DNA from: Bacteroides sp.
GTDB taxonomy: Bacteria > Bacteroidota > Bacteroidia > Bacteroidales > Bacteroidaceae
DNA length: 64,000 nt
NCBI GenBank assembly: GCA_020861095.1
Contig: JAJBTC010000057.1
Span: 17,440 to 81,439 of the forward strand
Direction of reading: 5' to 3'
In this document: piece after piece, positions 9,084-18,560 of the stretch
Layout of the letters: every line of letters begins with the position of its first letter
Numbering within the stretch: position 1 is the first letter of the stretch
Notes under the pieces: generated by a model
What the model was told of the DNA's origin: nothing
What the model saw: only the letters and a program-made list of their open reading frames with translations
Database searches by the model: none
Made by a program: the position numbers and the translations under genes

Positions 9084-10978
9084 ACGGACATCTCCTGAGT
9101 GTGTAACCACTGAACCAGTTGCCGGCTCAACTGCTGTTGCAAACCGGTATCGGGACCGGCCAGCGCACCGCGCCAGGGCAGGTAAAGTGCTTCAAAAGTC
9201 AGCATCTCCTCCATCCCTGCCCAATGGAAACAGGGGGTCAGGTGCGCAGGCAACCTCTGGCGGATGAGCTCTTCCCATACTTCCCGGCGGCGGAAGCAGG
9301 TGTGCCAGGCGGGAAAAACAAAAGAGACCCGATGAAGAGAGACAGCAGGCTCTTCTTCCGCCATAGCCGCATGCAGCAATACATGCTCTACCAGATAGAA
9401 AGAACCGCTCTGTCTGTGAACACTGCCGACAAACTCCCGGAGGCAGGCAACGACCGAAACAACGGTCCGCTGCTCCGGAAAAAATCCCAGAGGAAGCCAG
9501 TCGCCCCGGTCGGTACAGCGAAAAAGCAGCAGAAAATCTTTCCCGCCTGTACGGGTGGCCGTGCGGTAACGCGCGGGGTCGTCTCCGGAAAGCAGAAAAC
9601 TTTCCGGGATCACGTCGTGACAAAAGAAGTAGAGGTACTTGCTGTATCGACGCAACAGCAGGTCGTGATGGCGCACCGAAACCGCCGGAACTTCGCGGAT
9701 CTGATAGTCGCCCGACTGTTCCACCGCAGGATCGAACTGCCAGATGGCCGGAAAGAGGTAGGAGAAGTCGGAAAAGAAACGCTCGTCGTTCCGGAAGCGC
9801 AACTCATACTTCGCCAGCAGGGAGGTAAGGCTGCAGGCAGACCGTTCCTCTGGCAGCAGCAATAACTCCAGGGTCTGACAGATCACCGCGTCGGCAGAAG
9901 CAGCATCGAGCACGTTCCATGCCCTGGCCCGGTGGCGGTTGAGCCCAGACAACCCGCGGAGCAACCGGACGCGCCGGCGATTCTCCTCTTCCGGCCCGGC
10001 AACCGGCCTGCCCGACAGAGAGATAAGGTAGCGGGTATCTTCGCCATACATCCGATCGAGCAGGTCTAAGTAGAGGCCTCTTTGCCGGTGCAGGTAGGAG
10101 CTGTCTACCGGTACGGCCTCCTGCATCCGTTGCAGGTCGGTCAGCGACTCCGCATCGGGCAGGTCGATCGGTGTGAACCCGTAAGGAGGGATGTCCGTAT
10201 CTACCGCCAGCAGCTCAGACAGGCCGTTGACCTGGGAAAAGACAGCCTGCAACAGATAGTCGTACTGCGAAAGATAGCCTTTGAGTTGCAGAATGGCGGC
10301 CCGGTGCGACTTCTCCAGACCGCACGGTATCCCTTGTCTGTTGACACCGTAACAATCGGGGAAGTCGTTCTGCAGCGAACTGTAAACAAACTCTCCCTGA
10401 TGCCACGCCAAAAGGTCCTCTCCCGCAGCAGGAGGCGCTGCCGATAAGAGGTCCTCTTCCTCCGAAGGGTCTTCCGGGTGACGGATCTCTCCGAAGCGGA
10501 TCTCTCCCAAGGTCTCTCCGAGGTTGCGGTGACTGTGGTAGAAAAGAGTCACTTCGCGTTGCAACCCGTTCCGGTCGCTGTCCGGAAGTGTTTCTATACA
10601 GATGTGATACCGGGAAGCGGGATCGCACCAGACCCGGCAGTTGACGATCTGCGGAAAAGTTGCACGCAACTGTTTTTCGTAATCGGTGGGAGTCGCTAAG
10701 GAAGGACTGAAAAGTTCTCCGGACGACTGTAGTCCGGCTCTGCGGAAATCCGGTTCGCGGCTCTCCTGCCGATGCGGCAGATAGTCGGGAAAAGGGAAGT
10801 CCAGGCAATAGTCTACCTCCAGCAAGGCATAGTGGAGGTGATCGAGAATGGTGATCCCGGGATCGTGCGGATTGTAGTCGGTCCATACCTTACCGCACAG
10901 TTGCTGCGCCATCTGCAGGGCTTCTTCCTGCAAACGGTAGTACAAGGTATCGTCACGTTTTCTCCGGGGGATATACAT
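9080..10978 (-). CDS. Baseplate wedge protein (Afp12-like)
   Basis: This 632-residue protein opens with a basic N-terminus and the motif DYNPHDPGITILD, characteristic of baseplate-J/gp6-like proteins of contractile systems. Later segments are rich in aromatic and Arg residues. It is expected to form the outer baseplate wedge together with the 1039-residue protein encoded upstream. The gene overlaps the tape-measure start by four bases (ATGA) and lies 11 bp after the putative receptor-binding gene, so it is clearly part of the same transcript. Confidence 0.8.
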   Translation of the reverse strand: MYIPRRKRDDTLYYRLQEEALQMAQQLCGKVWTDYNPHDPGITILDHLHYALLEVDYCLDFPFPDYLPHRQESREPDFRRAGLQSSGELFSPSLATPTDYEKQLRATFPQIVNCRVWCDPASRYHICIETLPDSDRNGLQREVTLFYHSHRNLGETLGEIRFGEIRHPEDPSEEEDLLSAAPPAAGEDLLAWHQGEFVYSSLQNDFPDCYGVNRQGIPCGLEKSHRAAILQLKGYLSQYDYLLQAVFSQVNGLSELLAVDTDIPPYGFTPIDLPDAESLTDLQRMQEAVPVDSSYLHRQRGLYLDLLDRMYGEDTRYLISLSGRPVAGPEEENRRRVRLLRGLSGLNRHRARAWNVLDAASADAVICQTLELLLLPEERSACSLTSLLAKYELRFRNDERFFSDFSYLFPAIWQFDPAVEQSGDYQIREVPAVSVRHHDLLLRRYSKYLYFFCHDVIPESFLLSGDDPARYRTATRTGGKDFLLLFRCTDRGDWLPLGFFPEQRTVVSVVACLREFVGSVHRQSGSFYLVEHVLLHAAMAEEEPAVSLHRVSFVFPAWHTCFRRREVWEELIRQRLPAHLTPCFHWAGMEEMLTFEALYLPWRGALAGPDTGLQQQLSRQLVQWLHTQEMSV

Positions 10979-10988
10979 AGGATCGTCT

Positions 10989-11723
10989 TTATATGGTTCC
11001 TTCTTTCTCCATCAGCGGCAGATCCCACAAGCGGGAGATATGGTACCGTATCCGGATATCGTCTCCGTACCTGAACTGTGTCTTCAGCTGCAACCTGGCG
11101 GTAAAGCCCTTTCTCACCCAGCGGATACAGAGTTTATTGCCAAAACTCCCGTAATGGGAGCGAATCTTCCGGATGCGCACGCGCTTTCCGAAACAATGTA
11201 CGGCCGTAGCTGCCAGCAGGGCATATTTCCCGGTATGCCGCCTTCCGCAACCGGCCACTACTTCCAGCGCCCAGCAGCCTTCCAGCGGATCGGTGACATC
11301 GTGCCAGTGCCCATCGGCAGGGATCTCACCGGAAAGAAAAGATCCCTGCCGCCCCGGCAGGTGCAAGAGCCCGCTTAGCCGCACTTCGGCCTCTTCCCTG
11401 CCGATCTGTACCTGTCCGTCGGGAGATAAGGTGAGCAGAGGAACCGTACCTTCGGAAGACGACCGACCGATCTTCAGATCACCTGTTTCCTTGTCCAGAG
11501 CCACCACCCACAAAGGAATCTCTTCTCCGGGCTGCCGATAGACAGACAGCACGGCCTCGTTGTCGTGCAGCGGAGCCAGCCCCATGCCCGTATCGGCCTG
11601 TTTGGAGAGCCCGTCGTCTAAGATATTGATCGTAGAGTCTATCAGATTCTCAAAATCCTGCTCCGTGGGCCGATAGCCTCTGCGGAAACTCTCTTTCAGT
11701 GTTTTTCTGTTTCGTCTGACCAT
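10989..11723 (-). CDS. Putative tail-fibre or receptor-binding protein of the eCIS
   Basis: The ATG at 11723 lies one base after the upstream TAA (TAATATG), giving 244 residues. The N-terminal segment FRRGYRPTEQDFENLIDSTIN is of a type found at the base of Bacteroidetes phage-tail-like fibres. The C-terminal half (about 150-244) is a beta-rich domain ending GDDIRIRYHISRLW, which resembles C-terminal domains of baseplate-associated proteins in related clusters. No other fibre candidate exists in the cluster, so it is the best candidate for target recognition. The assignment rests on motif memory and context. Confidence 0.5.
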   Translation of the reverse strand: MVRRNRKTLKESFRRGYRPTEQDFENLIDSTINILDDGLSKQADTGMGLAPLHDNEAVLSVYRQPGEEIPLWVVALDKETGDLKIGRSSSEGTVPLLTLSPDGQVQIGREEAEVRLSGLLHLPGRQGSFLSGEIPADGHWHDVTDPLEGCWALEVVAGCGRRHTGKYALLAATAVHCFGKRVRIRKIRSHYGSFGNKLCIRWVRKGFTARLQLKTQFRYGDDIRIRYHISRLWDLPLMEKEGTI

Positions 11724-11724
11724 A

Positions 11725-14700
11725 TTACATTCCGGTTTGGTGGGTAGAGGCAGAAGGGGCAATCACCCAATGGGAATCCACAGCCATCTCTCCCAACCCG
11801 AAAGGTACGCCCGTATCGGACAGAAAAAGATGTTCGCGGAAAGGCACAAACACCCCGTGAGGCAGCAGCGGACGGATGTCTTCTTCTACACCCGTGTATT
11901 CTTCCAGCAGATGATTTTCTTTGTATGCCGACATCCGCACCAAAGAGAGCGGACCGATGCTGCTGACATACTCCTGCCTGGTGATCGCTTCCCGCAGCTC
12001 CCGGATAGCAAGCAGACAGCCGAAAGCAGGGGGTTCGTGACAGAAAAGCCAGGGAGCGATCAGACGGTCGCACAACTCCCGCAGTCGTTGCCGGCAAGGC
12101 CCTATCGCGTACTGTGGGTGAAAACGGATCTGCCCGCGCACCATGATCTCTTCGTATACCGGATTGAGGACTTCGATACGTACGACCGACGGAGGTATAC
12201 ACCGGAGAAGGTGATTGCGGATGGCATACAGCAGATCGGAAGAGGCATGCGGCAGGTCATCCGGGCATTCGCCGGCGGCCGTATCGGGAACCACTACCAA
12301 CGATACGACTCCGGTCTGTTTTCCTGCCGGATCGTAGGCGGGCAGGCATTTGACCTTGCGGATCTGCGGAAAAAGCTGCAATACGATCCATTCATAGTCA
12401 CGTGGCAGAAGCGCCCGTCCACGGTGGGTGACGTATTCCGAGATCCGGCACAACTGTTCGTCGTCTGTCTCCGATTCCCGGCCGTTGGAAAAAGGACTGA
12501 CGATGTGGGCTCCGGTGATGCCCGGGATTTTCCTGCCCGGAAGCAGTTTGTTCAATTGCCGGCGGCGGGAGGGCTCCGGTGCTTCGCCAGGTTCCCAGAA
12601 TAACTCTGCCACAGGTGTATACACCGCTTCCAGCGGGGGAACATACGCTTCATGCTCCAGAACGGCGGCACGCAGCCACAGGGTAGACAGGGAGTCTGAA
12701 GGTGTCCATTCCTCCGGAATCCGGAACTCTACGCATCCATTCGTCAGCAGTCCCCGGGTGGTATCCCGCCACAGCGACAGGTCGGGAAATTCTTTCCAGT
12801 GATAGCCATCGCCATAATACCAGACCACACGGGGCAATACATCGCCGGGTACCTCTTTTTCCAAAGGGCGGAAACACAGATACAGCGACAGCCGCTCTCC
12901 CGGAGACACACGGCGCAAGCCCAGCAACAGGTGAGCATGACCGGGCATAGAATGGATCAGCGGGAAGGTGGTACGACCGGACGCAGGAAAAACCAATTGC
13001 TCTCCCAGCGGATACGTATGATAGAACCGGTTACGTTCTCCACATGCGGAATCGTGCAGGTCGATGGTCTCCTCAGACAGATAAGAAAGGGTCAGACGCT
13101 CTGCCACCGGGATCAGCGGAACATTCAACGGACGCAGCTCCTTCCTGCGTCTGATGTCACGGATCATGCGATTGGTAAACAGATACCGGTATCTTTCCTG
13201 ACCAAAACCCATAGCGGGCTCTGCCAGCACAAAACTAAGGAAACCACTGGCAGAGCCGATAGAATAGGTATACTGCTCTTCCGGAAGCTCTGTGACATTC
13301 ATCTCTTCCAGTGGGATGTGGTTCCAGCAACTTTCCGGCGCCAATGGCGCATCCGGCAGAGGAGGTATTGCCCCCCTGCCTGCCGTGGCAAACAGGTACC
13401 AGCAACGATCGGCAGCGACCGGATACCAGGTATGATCGGTCAGGAAACGGGGTTGTATCCGGAACGAGGTATTGTCTGTGTGGTTCGCATACTCCCGGTA
13501 ATATCCTTTCAGCCCGTCCGGATCATCGGGCAGCGTGGCCCATCGCAACTTCAGATCTACCGAACGAAGGGGTTTTATGGCCATTTCGTAATTGCCGACG
13601 GCAAACCAACTGCCCCGACCGGCAGACAGTCCGAAAGGCTGGAAAGGTTTGGAGGTGTCGAGCTGTCCGAGTTCGTTATATACCAGCAGATGACTGATCT
13701 CTTCCACACAAACGGCTATGCGGATGCGACGCAGCAAGAAGTCTTTCAGCCACGAATAGGGATAGAGCCAGGCATCTGCCTGCAGCAGTACCTGCAAGGC
13801 CGGATAGTCGGAAGAGAAACCGTGTAGCTGCGGATCGCACGGTACAGTAGCGGGAAATTCTTCGGACAGCAGGAAGTGCAGGATCAGATCGTCGGGAAAC
13901 TCCGGATCGGTGGAAATAGTGACCCTGCCGACGGACGACCATCCTTCCGGAGTACTGATCTGCAGCGAAAAGATACCTTCTATCAGCTTGCAGGAGAGTT
14001 TCTCACCCGGCGCCAATCCCCACCGCGGATCGGAAGATCCTTCCAGGGACTCCATGAACCGGGTCAACGGTCGGTTTTCCGCCTCTAAGGTAAGAGTAAC
14101 CTTACGCCTGCCCTCCCGGAGCAGCAGGGAAGGAGAAACGAGGGTGAAGCCCAGCGGCGCAAGATGTGCCCGGCTGCCGGTGTGCCCAAACATACAGGCC
14201 GCGCCGGAGGTGATCCGGCGGGGATCTTCTGTATGCAAGGCAGTCACACACCCCCATTCACGGGCCGGAGAGAGGGGCGTACCGTGCTCGTACCAGAGTG
14301 AGCGTACATCGGCCAACCGGGCATCTCCCGGCTCGGCACGATCCATCAGGCGGTAACAAAAAGTCTGTTGCAGTGTGTCGTCCGAAGCCAGGAAAGGCGT
14401 CCCCCTTTCTATCCGCAAACTGCCGCTGCTGTTCTTCTCTAAGAGTGCCCATATTGTTTCGGGACGGGGCGACAAAGGCTTCACACCCAGCACTTCCCGG
14501 TAGTACCAGAGCGGAAAAGAATGCCAGCGATTGCCAAAATCCGCAAGGATAGCGCGCAGTTGCCGGACAAAGATCCATATCAGTGCCTGGGCGGGGTCCA
14601 TATCGCCCTCAGGCAACGGATAGTCTCCCCCTTCCGGCACAGGCTCCAGTTTCTCCAGGGTAGTGAGCATCTCATCGAAACATCCATCCGGTACGCCATG

Positions 14701-14844
14701 CGAATTGTAATACCGCAGAAAAGCAGCGATCTCCCTTACCTGCCGGAGCAGAGAAGCCGTACTTCCCTCTATCGGACGCAAGACCGGAAGCGAGGTCACC
14801 CGCCTGAGCCGTTCTTTTCTGTCCCATCCGTCTTTTCCTCTCAT
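11725..14844 (-). CDS. Baseplate J-like protein (Afp11-like)
   Basis: This 1039-residue protein contains a long N-terminal part with the family-typical segment WHSFPLWYYREVLGV. The C-terminal baseplate-J-like region (about 790-920) includes ITGAHIVSPFSNG, VTHRGRALLPRDYEWI and LFPQIRKVKCLP. Afp11-type proteins form the wedge that links the spike hub to the sheath and triggers contraction. The frame is intact throughout. The gene follows gp25 by only a few bases. Confidence 0.85.
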   Translation of the reverse strand: MRGKDGWDRKERLRRVTSLPVLRPIEGSTASLLRQVREIAAFLRYYNSHGVPDGCFDEMLTTLEKLEPVPEGGDYPLPEGDMDPAQALIWIFVRQLRAILADFGNRWHSFPLWYYREVLGVKPLSPRPETIWALLEKNSSGSLRIERGTPFLASDDTLQQTFCYRLMDRAEPGDARLADVRSLWYEHGTPLSPAREWGCVTALHTEDPRRITSGAACMFGHTGSRAHLAPLGFTLVSPSLLLREGRRKVTLTLEAENRPLTRFMESLEGSSDPRWGLAPGEKLSCKLIEGIFSLQISTPEGWSSVGRVTISTDPEFPDDLILHFLLSEEFPATVPCDPQLHGFSSDYPALQVLLQADAWLYPYSWLKDFLLRRIRIAVCVEEISHLLVYNELGQLDTSKPFQPFGLSAGRGSWFAVGNYEMAIKPLRSVDLKLRWATLPDDPDGLKGYYREYANHTDNTSFRIQPRFLTDHTWYPVAADRCWYLFATAGRGAIPPLPDAPLAPESCWNHIPLEEMNVTELPEEQYTYSIGSASGFLSFVLAEPAMGFGQERYRYLFTNRMIRDIRRRKELRPLNVPLIPVAERLTLSYLSEETIDLHDSACGERNRFYHTYPLGEQLVFPASGRTTFPLIHSMPGHAHLLLGLRRVSPGERLSLYLCFRPLEKEVPGDVLPRVVWYYGDGYHWKEFPDLSLWRDTTRGLLTNGCVEFRIPEEWTPSDSLSTLWLRAAVLEHEAYVPPLEAVYTPVAELFWEPGEAPEPSRRRQLNKLLPGRKIPGITGAHIVSPFSNGRESETDDEQLCRISEYVTHRGRALLPRDYEWIVLQLFPQIRKVKCLPAYDPAGKQTGVVSLVVVPDTAAGECPDDLPHASSDLLYAIRNHLLRCIPPSVVRIEVLNPVYEEIMVRGQIRFHPQYAIGPCRQRLRELCDRLIAPWLFCHEPPAFGCLLAIRELREAITRQEYVSSIGPLSLVRMSAYKENHLLEEYTGVEEDIRPLLPHGVFVPFREHLFLSDTGVPFGLGEMAVDSHWVIAPSASTHQTGM

Positions 14845-14851
14845 ACTGTAT

Positions 14852-15256
14852 CTATAAATTGGTTCCTTCTCTGAAATAATAGGGATATACCATATTCCGG
14901 CGGCTATTCACTGCCGGAATGAAATAGGAGACAGAGATCCGGAGCATTCCCTCCGCGATCTTCTCCGCATCAATCTCTACCTGTTCGGTTTCGACACGGG
15001 GTTCCCACCTCCGGATAGCCTGCTGCACAGCCTCTGCCATCAGGGTCTTCATGGAAAGATTGACTTCCCCGAATACCCATTGCCGGAGGTCACATCCATA
15101 GTCGTAACGAAACAGCCGTTCGCCGGGCACCGTAGAAAAAAGGAGGATCAGGCTCTGCCGGATATCCTCTTCATCACTCACCAACAGAACTCCCTGCTGT
15201 TTGTCGAAAACAGGCGGAAAAGACCACCCTGTTCCCAGATAAGATTTTTGTTCCAT
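14852..15256 (-). CDS. GPW/gp25 baseplate protein (Afp9-like)
   Basis: A 134-residue gp25/GPW-family protein. The pattern FSFPP-like N-terminus (GWSFPPVF), EDIRQSLILLFSTVPGERLFRYDYGCDL and a C-terminal beta-strand region is diagnostic: PGER(R/L) and the YGCDL motif are conserved in gp25, the wedge component that connects to the first sheath ring. It is four bases downstream of PAAR and eight bases upstream of the baseplate-J gene. Confidence 0.9.
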   Translation of the reverse strand: MEQKSYLGTGWSFPPVFDKQQGVLLVSDEEDIRQSLILLFSTVPGERLFRYDYGCDLRQWVFGEVNLSMKTLMAEAVQQAIRRWEPRVETEQVEIDAEKIAEGMLRISVSYFIPAVNSRRNMVYPYYFREGTNL

Positions 15257-15260
15257 ACTT

Positions 15261-15560
15261 CTATCCTCCGATCATTACCGTCATACATCCCAGTACAATG
15301 TTCCCGCCATGTGCCGTCGTATCTCCCACGCGTGCCGCAGGTTTACCACCGATCATCACCGTAGCAGATCCCGTAACGATGGAGTCGGGAGGTCCCACAC
15401 AGGTACACATATCACCCATTACCGCCGCGGGGAGGCCACCGATCCACACGGCAGGTACCCCCGGCCCCATCACCGGCCCACCCACATGAGGTACAGGCGG
15501 AAGTCCCGGTGTCTGCATGGGACAGACGTGCAGGTCTGTCAGCCGGGCAGCAAAAGGCAT
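15261..15560 (-). CDS. PAAR-repeat spike tip (Afp10-like)
   Basis: A 99-residue PAAR protein. Gly/Pro-rich turns and repeated VMIGGKPAARVGD / VWIGGLPAAVMGD units are the classic PAAR repeats, with Cys and His residues (HVCP, CTC, HGG) able to bind the tip metal. It sharpens the VgrG-like spike. Uniquely for this operon, it is separated from the spike gene by a 400-bp structured repeat region instead of a short linker. Confidence 0.92.
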   Translation of the reverse strand: MPFAARLTDLHVCPMQTPGLPPVPHVGGPVMGPGVPAVWIGGLPAAVMGDMCTCVGPPDSIVTGSATVMIGGKPAARVGDTTAHGGNIVLGCMTVMIGG

Positions 15561-15624
15561 GGGGATTTACGATTGGACGATTGACGATGTACGATTTGGA
15601 AAATCCGCATCCCAGCGATGCTAT

Positions 15625-15661
15625 CCACCTGTAGCGACGTACGCCGTGCGTCTCCGCGATG
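15625..15661 (-). repeat. REP-like palindromic unit, left copy
   Basis: This copy reads CCACCTGTAGCGACGTACG then CCGTGCGTCTCCGCGATG on the plus strand and pairs with the right copy at 15839-15875, differing at only a few bases. Its internal palindrome is degraded by two substitutions compared with the right copy. Confidence 0.7.
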
Positions 15662-15838
15662 TACGTATGTATCATAGTGTATTTCACTCATGAGTATATT
15701 TTTATTTTTGTATATGTTTATATATGGTATAAAATATATAATGCGTTTGACAGAAATAGAATCATCAGATATATGCCTGGTCAGATACATGCTTGAGTTA
15801 GACATACATTACGGAGACCCACTTTTTTATTGGACCTG

Positions 15839-15875
15839 CATCGCGGAGACGCACGCCGTGCGTCTCTACAGGTGG
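15839..15875 (+). repeat. REP-like palindromic unit, right copy
   Basis: The core has arms GAGACGCAC and GTGCGTCTC around GCC (15846-15866), a perfect 9-bp stem. The flanks CATCGCG and TACAGGTGG complete the unit. Similar GTAGAGACGCAC hairpins occur as dispersed intergenic repeats in Bacteroidetes genomes (recalled, not searched). Confidence 0.7.
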
Positions 15876-15957
15876 ATGTGATCGATCGTTAGTGTATTTC
15901 TCTTTTTAATCGTAAATTGTATTATAAATCGTACATCGTAAATCTGTAAATCGTAAA

Positions 15958-17747
15958 TCAATTGATTCTGACCATAGCCCCTTTCACGGTGGTTTGTCCG
16001 GACGCGGAGAATTCCGCCGAAGCGGTTCCCTGGGCTTTCAGGGAAGTCTTTGCTTTCAGTTCCACATTCATCCCTTCGGCTTTCAGGTCGGTTTTCGCCT
16101 TCAGCGTAAAAGCGGTGCCGGCTTCGGCCTGAAGCTCCGTATCTGCCTTCAGAGAGAGCTGTCCGGAAGACCCGATGGTAATACCGGAAGCATTCATCTG
16201 TATTTTATTGCCATGCTGATCGGCCAGACAGATCTCTTGCTGATCGTCGTTCAAGATCAGTGTATTGCCTGCGGGGGTCTCTACTGTCACGATCTTTTTC
16301 TCTTCATCAAAAGTGATTTTCATCCCTTCCCGGCTCCTCCATCCCCGGATATAGTTGTCGGCTGTCAGCGGATACACAGGCGAGCGCGAACTGCTGTACA
16401 GGCTACCCAGGATCACAGCCTGGGAAGGATCGTTGTTGAAAAATCCCAGGATCACTTCATCTCCTGCATCCGGAATGAAAAAACTTCCCGAACCCTTGCT
16501 GGCCAGCGGATGTCCCAGACGTGCCCATACCATATCCCGATCGCTGCACAGCGTGGGGATCTGCACCTGTATCCGGAATTCCCGGGCAGGGTCCTCTTCG
16601 AGTTGGCTGACCACCCCGATATGCAAACCGGAAACGGCCGGCCACAGGCCGGAAGCCGGGGGCATCTGCACATCCGGACGCGCTGTTACCTGCTCCGGCG
16701 AAAGTCCCATTTCTACGGTAGTGATCCACTCGCCCTGTCGGATCTCGTGTTCCACACCCCCTGCGTACGCACTGCCATTGAACCGCTCTCCTACGCCTTC
16801 CAGTTCGATCAGGCATCCCGGCACCGGAGAGGCATTCCCCACGAAACGAACCGTACCCCGGATACGCCCCAGTCCCTCGCGCAGCAACTGAGCATCGGCC
16901 CAGGATTGCAACATTCCAGGGTCGGGAAAAAGCTGGGTCTGCAACAGACAAGTAGCACTTCCTCCTACTTCCGCCAGTTCCGACTGTCCCTGATTGCCCT
17001 GATCGTTCAGAGAAGGGACGGTGGCTGTCACCACTTTCACCTCCTGCGTGGCAGGATCCCAGCCGACAGCCTTTGCCGTGGCATACTGGGTGGTAGCTAT
17101 GAGTTCACCCTCAAATTCGATCAGATCAGTCCCGTAAGTCACCTTCACCACTGCCGGAGAACCGGTATCCGGCTTTTTAACGATCAGTTTTTTCCGTCGG
17201 TCACCACTACCATTCCGGTAGCATCCGTGCGGGAACGGATAAAATCCCAGTCGGTGCATCCGTACTGTACAAGCTGCGGATGTGTCACAGCAGTCTCAGA
17301 GACATCTGCCTGCAACCCGGCGCAGTCTCCGACAATCGCGCAGATGGCTTCACTGTCTCTGGCATCTTCGAAAACACGGTTTTTCCGACCCAGCGTCAAA
17401 AGATAGGTATATTCCCGGCATTCGACCACCAGGCGGGATTCGTTGCCCTCGCCTATTGTCAGCCCGTGGGTAGTGACCATTCCTTCAAACACCACCGATT
17501 CTTCGTCATCGTATCCGGCCTCCACACATATATCTTTCCCGGGAGCAAACGTATCGTCGTCACTTTCAGGAACTTCCCCGGAAGGCATATCTCCGGCATC
17601 CAGTACGATCGTACACCTGCCCACACGGTTCACCGCCCGTGAAATATGGACAGAGATAACTCCCATCCGGTCACCGATCGCCACGCCTTCGCTACAAACC
17701 GTGAAACACACGCGCTTTCCCAATCCTTTACCTGCCTGCTCTGCCAT
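15958..17747 (-). CDS. VgrG-like spike protein (Afp8-like), frame-interrupted
   Basis: The expected start is the ATG at 17747 (MAEQAGKGLGKRVCFTV). With one base restored in an A6 run (17188-17193, plus-strand T6) the protein is 596 residues. The N-terminal gp27-like hub domain contains VSVHISR-type strands and WDFIRSRTDATG. An OB-fold region follows (VVSQLEEDPAREFRIQVQIP, WARLGHPLASKGSG, GDEVILGFFNNDPSQAVILGSLY). The C-terminal triple beta-helix needle has many Lys-Ala-rich repeats (LKAKTDLKAEG, LKAKTSLKAQG). Together with PAAR it forms the puncturing tip. The start overlaps the end of the LysM gene only if a poly-C tract at 17757-17764 carries nine bases rather than eight. Confidence 0.88.
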
Positions 17748-18380
17748 CTCTTGCCAGGGGGGGGACAACAAACGTGTTCCGGGTGATACATCGCGGAAAC
17801 CTTTCAGGCGGTTGATCCGGGCTATCTCTACACAATAAGAGGGATCGTTGTAATACTTCTGGCACAGCCAGGGTATACTCTCTCCGGCTTTCAGGACAAT
17901 GATCCGTGAAAGATCGGGCGATTTTTTCTCCCGTCCTTCTTTGTGGCCAACAAATTTAAGACTGATCTTTACCCGCAGCGGCGCACCATCGGGTTTGAAT
18001 ACGGAATAGTCGTAATTCAACGAACTGAGCCGCCCTTTGAAAACCAAATCTCCCCAGACAAGCAGGGTATAATTGGGCTCGTGCGTTTCTCCATTGATGG
18101 AATAGATCGCCTTTTCCAGCCGATTGATCCGATCGTTGATCTTACCTTGTTTATTTTCCACAAATCCGGTATCGTCAAAGATCAGATCAAAAGACAGGGT
18201 GGAAAAGGGCAGGTTGTTGAACTTCTGCTTCTGTGGTTCGCCACTGGCCTGGGTATTTGTGTAGTTGACACTTCGGTCCAGCTTCAGAGAAGCCGGATTG
18301 ATCTGTACATCGAACGTTGCGACACGCTTGTTGAACAGCTCATCGGCGTATCCCTGGATCTGTAACTTGACCAACGACAT
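17728..18380 (-). CDS. LysM-domain tube-to-baseplate adaptor (Afp7-like)
   Basis: The first about 150 residues (VKLQIQGYADELFNK, ATFDVQINPASLKLDRSVNY, FDLIFDDTG) are typical of CIS proteins that cap the tube at the baseplate. A C-terminal LysM module follows (IIVLKAGESIPWLCQKYYND, INRLKGFRDVSPGTRLL). As given, an eight-base poly-C tract fuses the frame into the spike. With nine bases the gene stops at TAA 17728-17730, giving 217 residues, the usual size, and overlaps the spike ATG. Its own start overlaps the DUF5908 stop as TAATG. Confidence 0.85.
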
Positions 18381-18547
18381 TACCTGCCCTCCCTTTTTTC
18401 AAACTCCCTGCGAACTTCCTGACGGATCTTCCGAGACAGTTCTTTAGACAACCGATCTGTCAATACCGGATCTCCGGCCGACTGTCCGGCAGGCTGCGGT
18501 CTTTCTACCGTAGCCTTCACACGCATCTCTTTAATCACAATAGCCAT
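18380..18547 (-). CDS. Small eCIS protein of the DUF5908 type (Afp6 position)
   Basis: A 55-residue protein starting MAIVIKEMRVKATVE and ending in a charged helix (RKIRQEVRREFEKREGR). Its size, the opening beta-strand with VIKEMRVKA pattern and its place between the second tube protein and the LysM adaptor match the small DUF5908 proteins of Bacteroidetes injection systems. Its stop codon overlaps the adaptor start (TAATG), suggesting translational coupling. Function is unknown; Afp6-type proteins are thought to be non-structural or minor components. Confidence 0.7.
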   Translation of the reverse strand: MAIVIKEMRVKATVERPQPAGQSAGDPVLTDRLSKELSRKIRQEVRREFEKREGR

Positions 18548-18560
18548 ATACATCCATCTG

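Larger units (their letters stand above)
15564..15959. repeat. MITE-like palindromic element between spike and PAAR genes
   Basis: The whole gap between two injection-system genes is a composite inverted repeat. The outer ends carry GATTTACGAT (15564-15573) and its complement ATCGTAAATC (15950-15959), with further matching GATGTACGATTT units. Inside lies a second, near-identical inverted pair at 15625-15661 and 15839-15875. The element starts 4 bp from the PAAR start codon and its right end overlaps the spike stop codon. No protein-coding frame is visible. It resembles a miniature inverted-repeat insertion, or a structured RNA element within the transcript. Confidence 0.65.

Noticed and set aside
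2910..17406. Long open frames on the plus strand opposite eCIS genes (for example 7902-9098 and 15994-17406)
   Set aside because: They are antisense to well-recognised G+C-rich structural genes; high G+C content opens the opposite strand. No family is recognisable.
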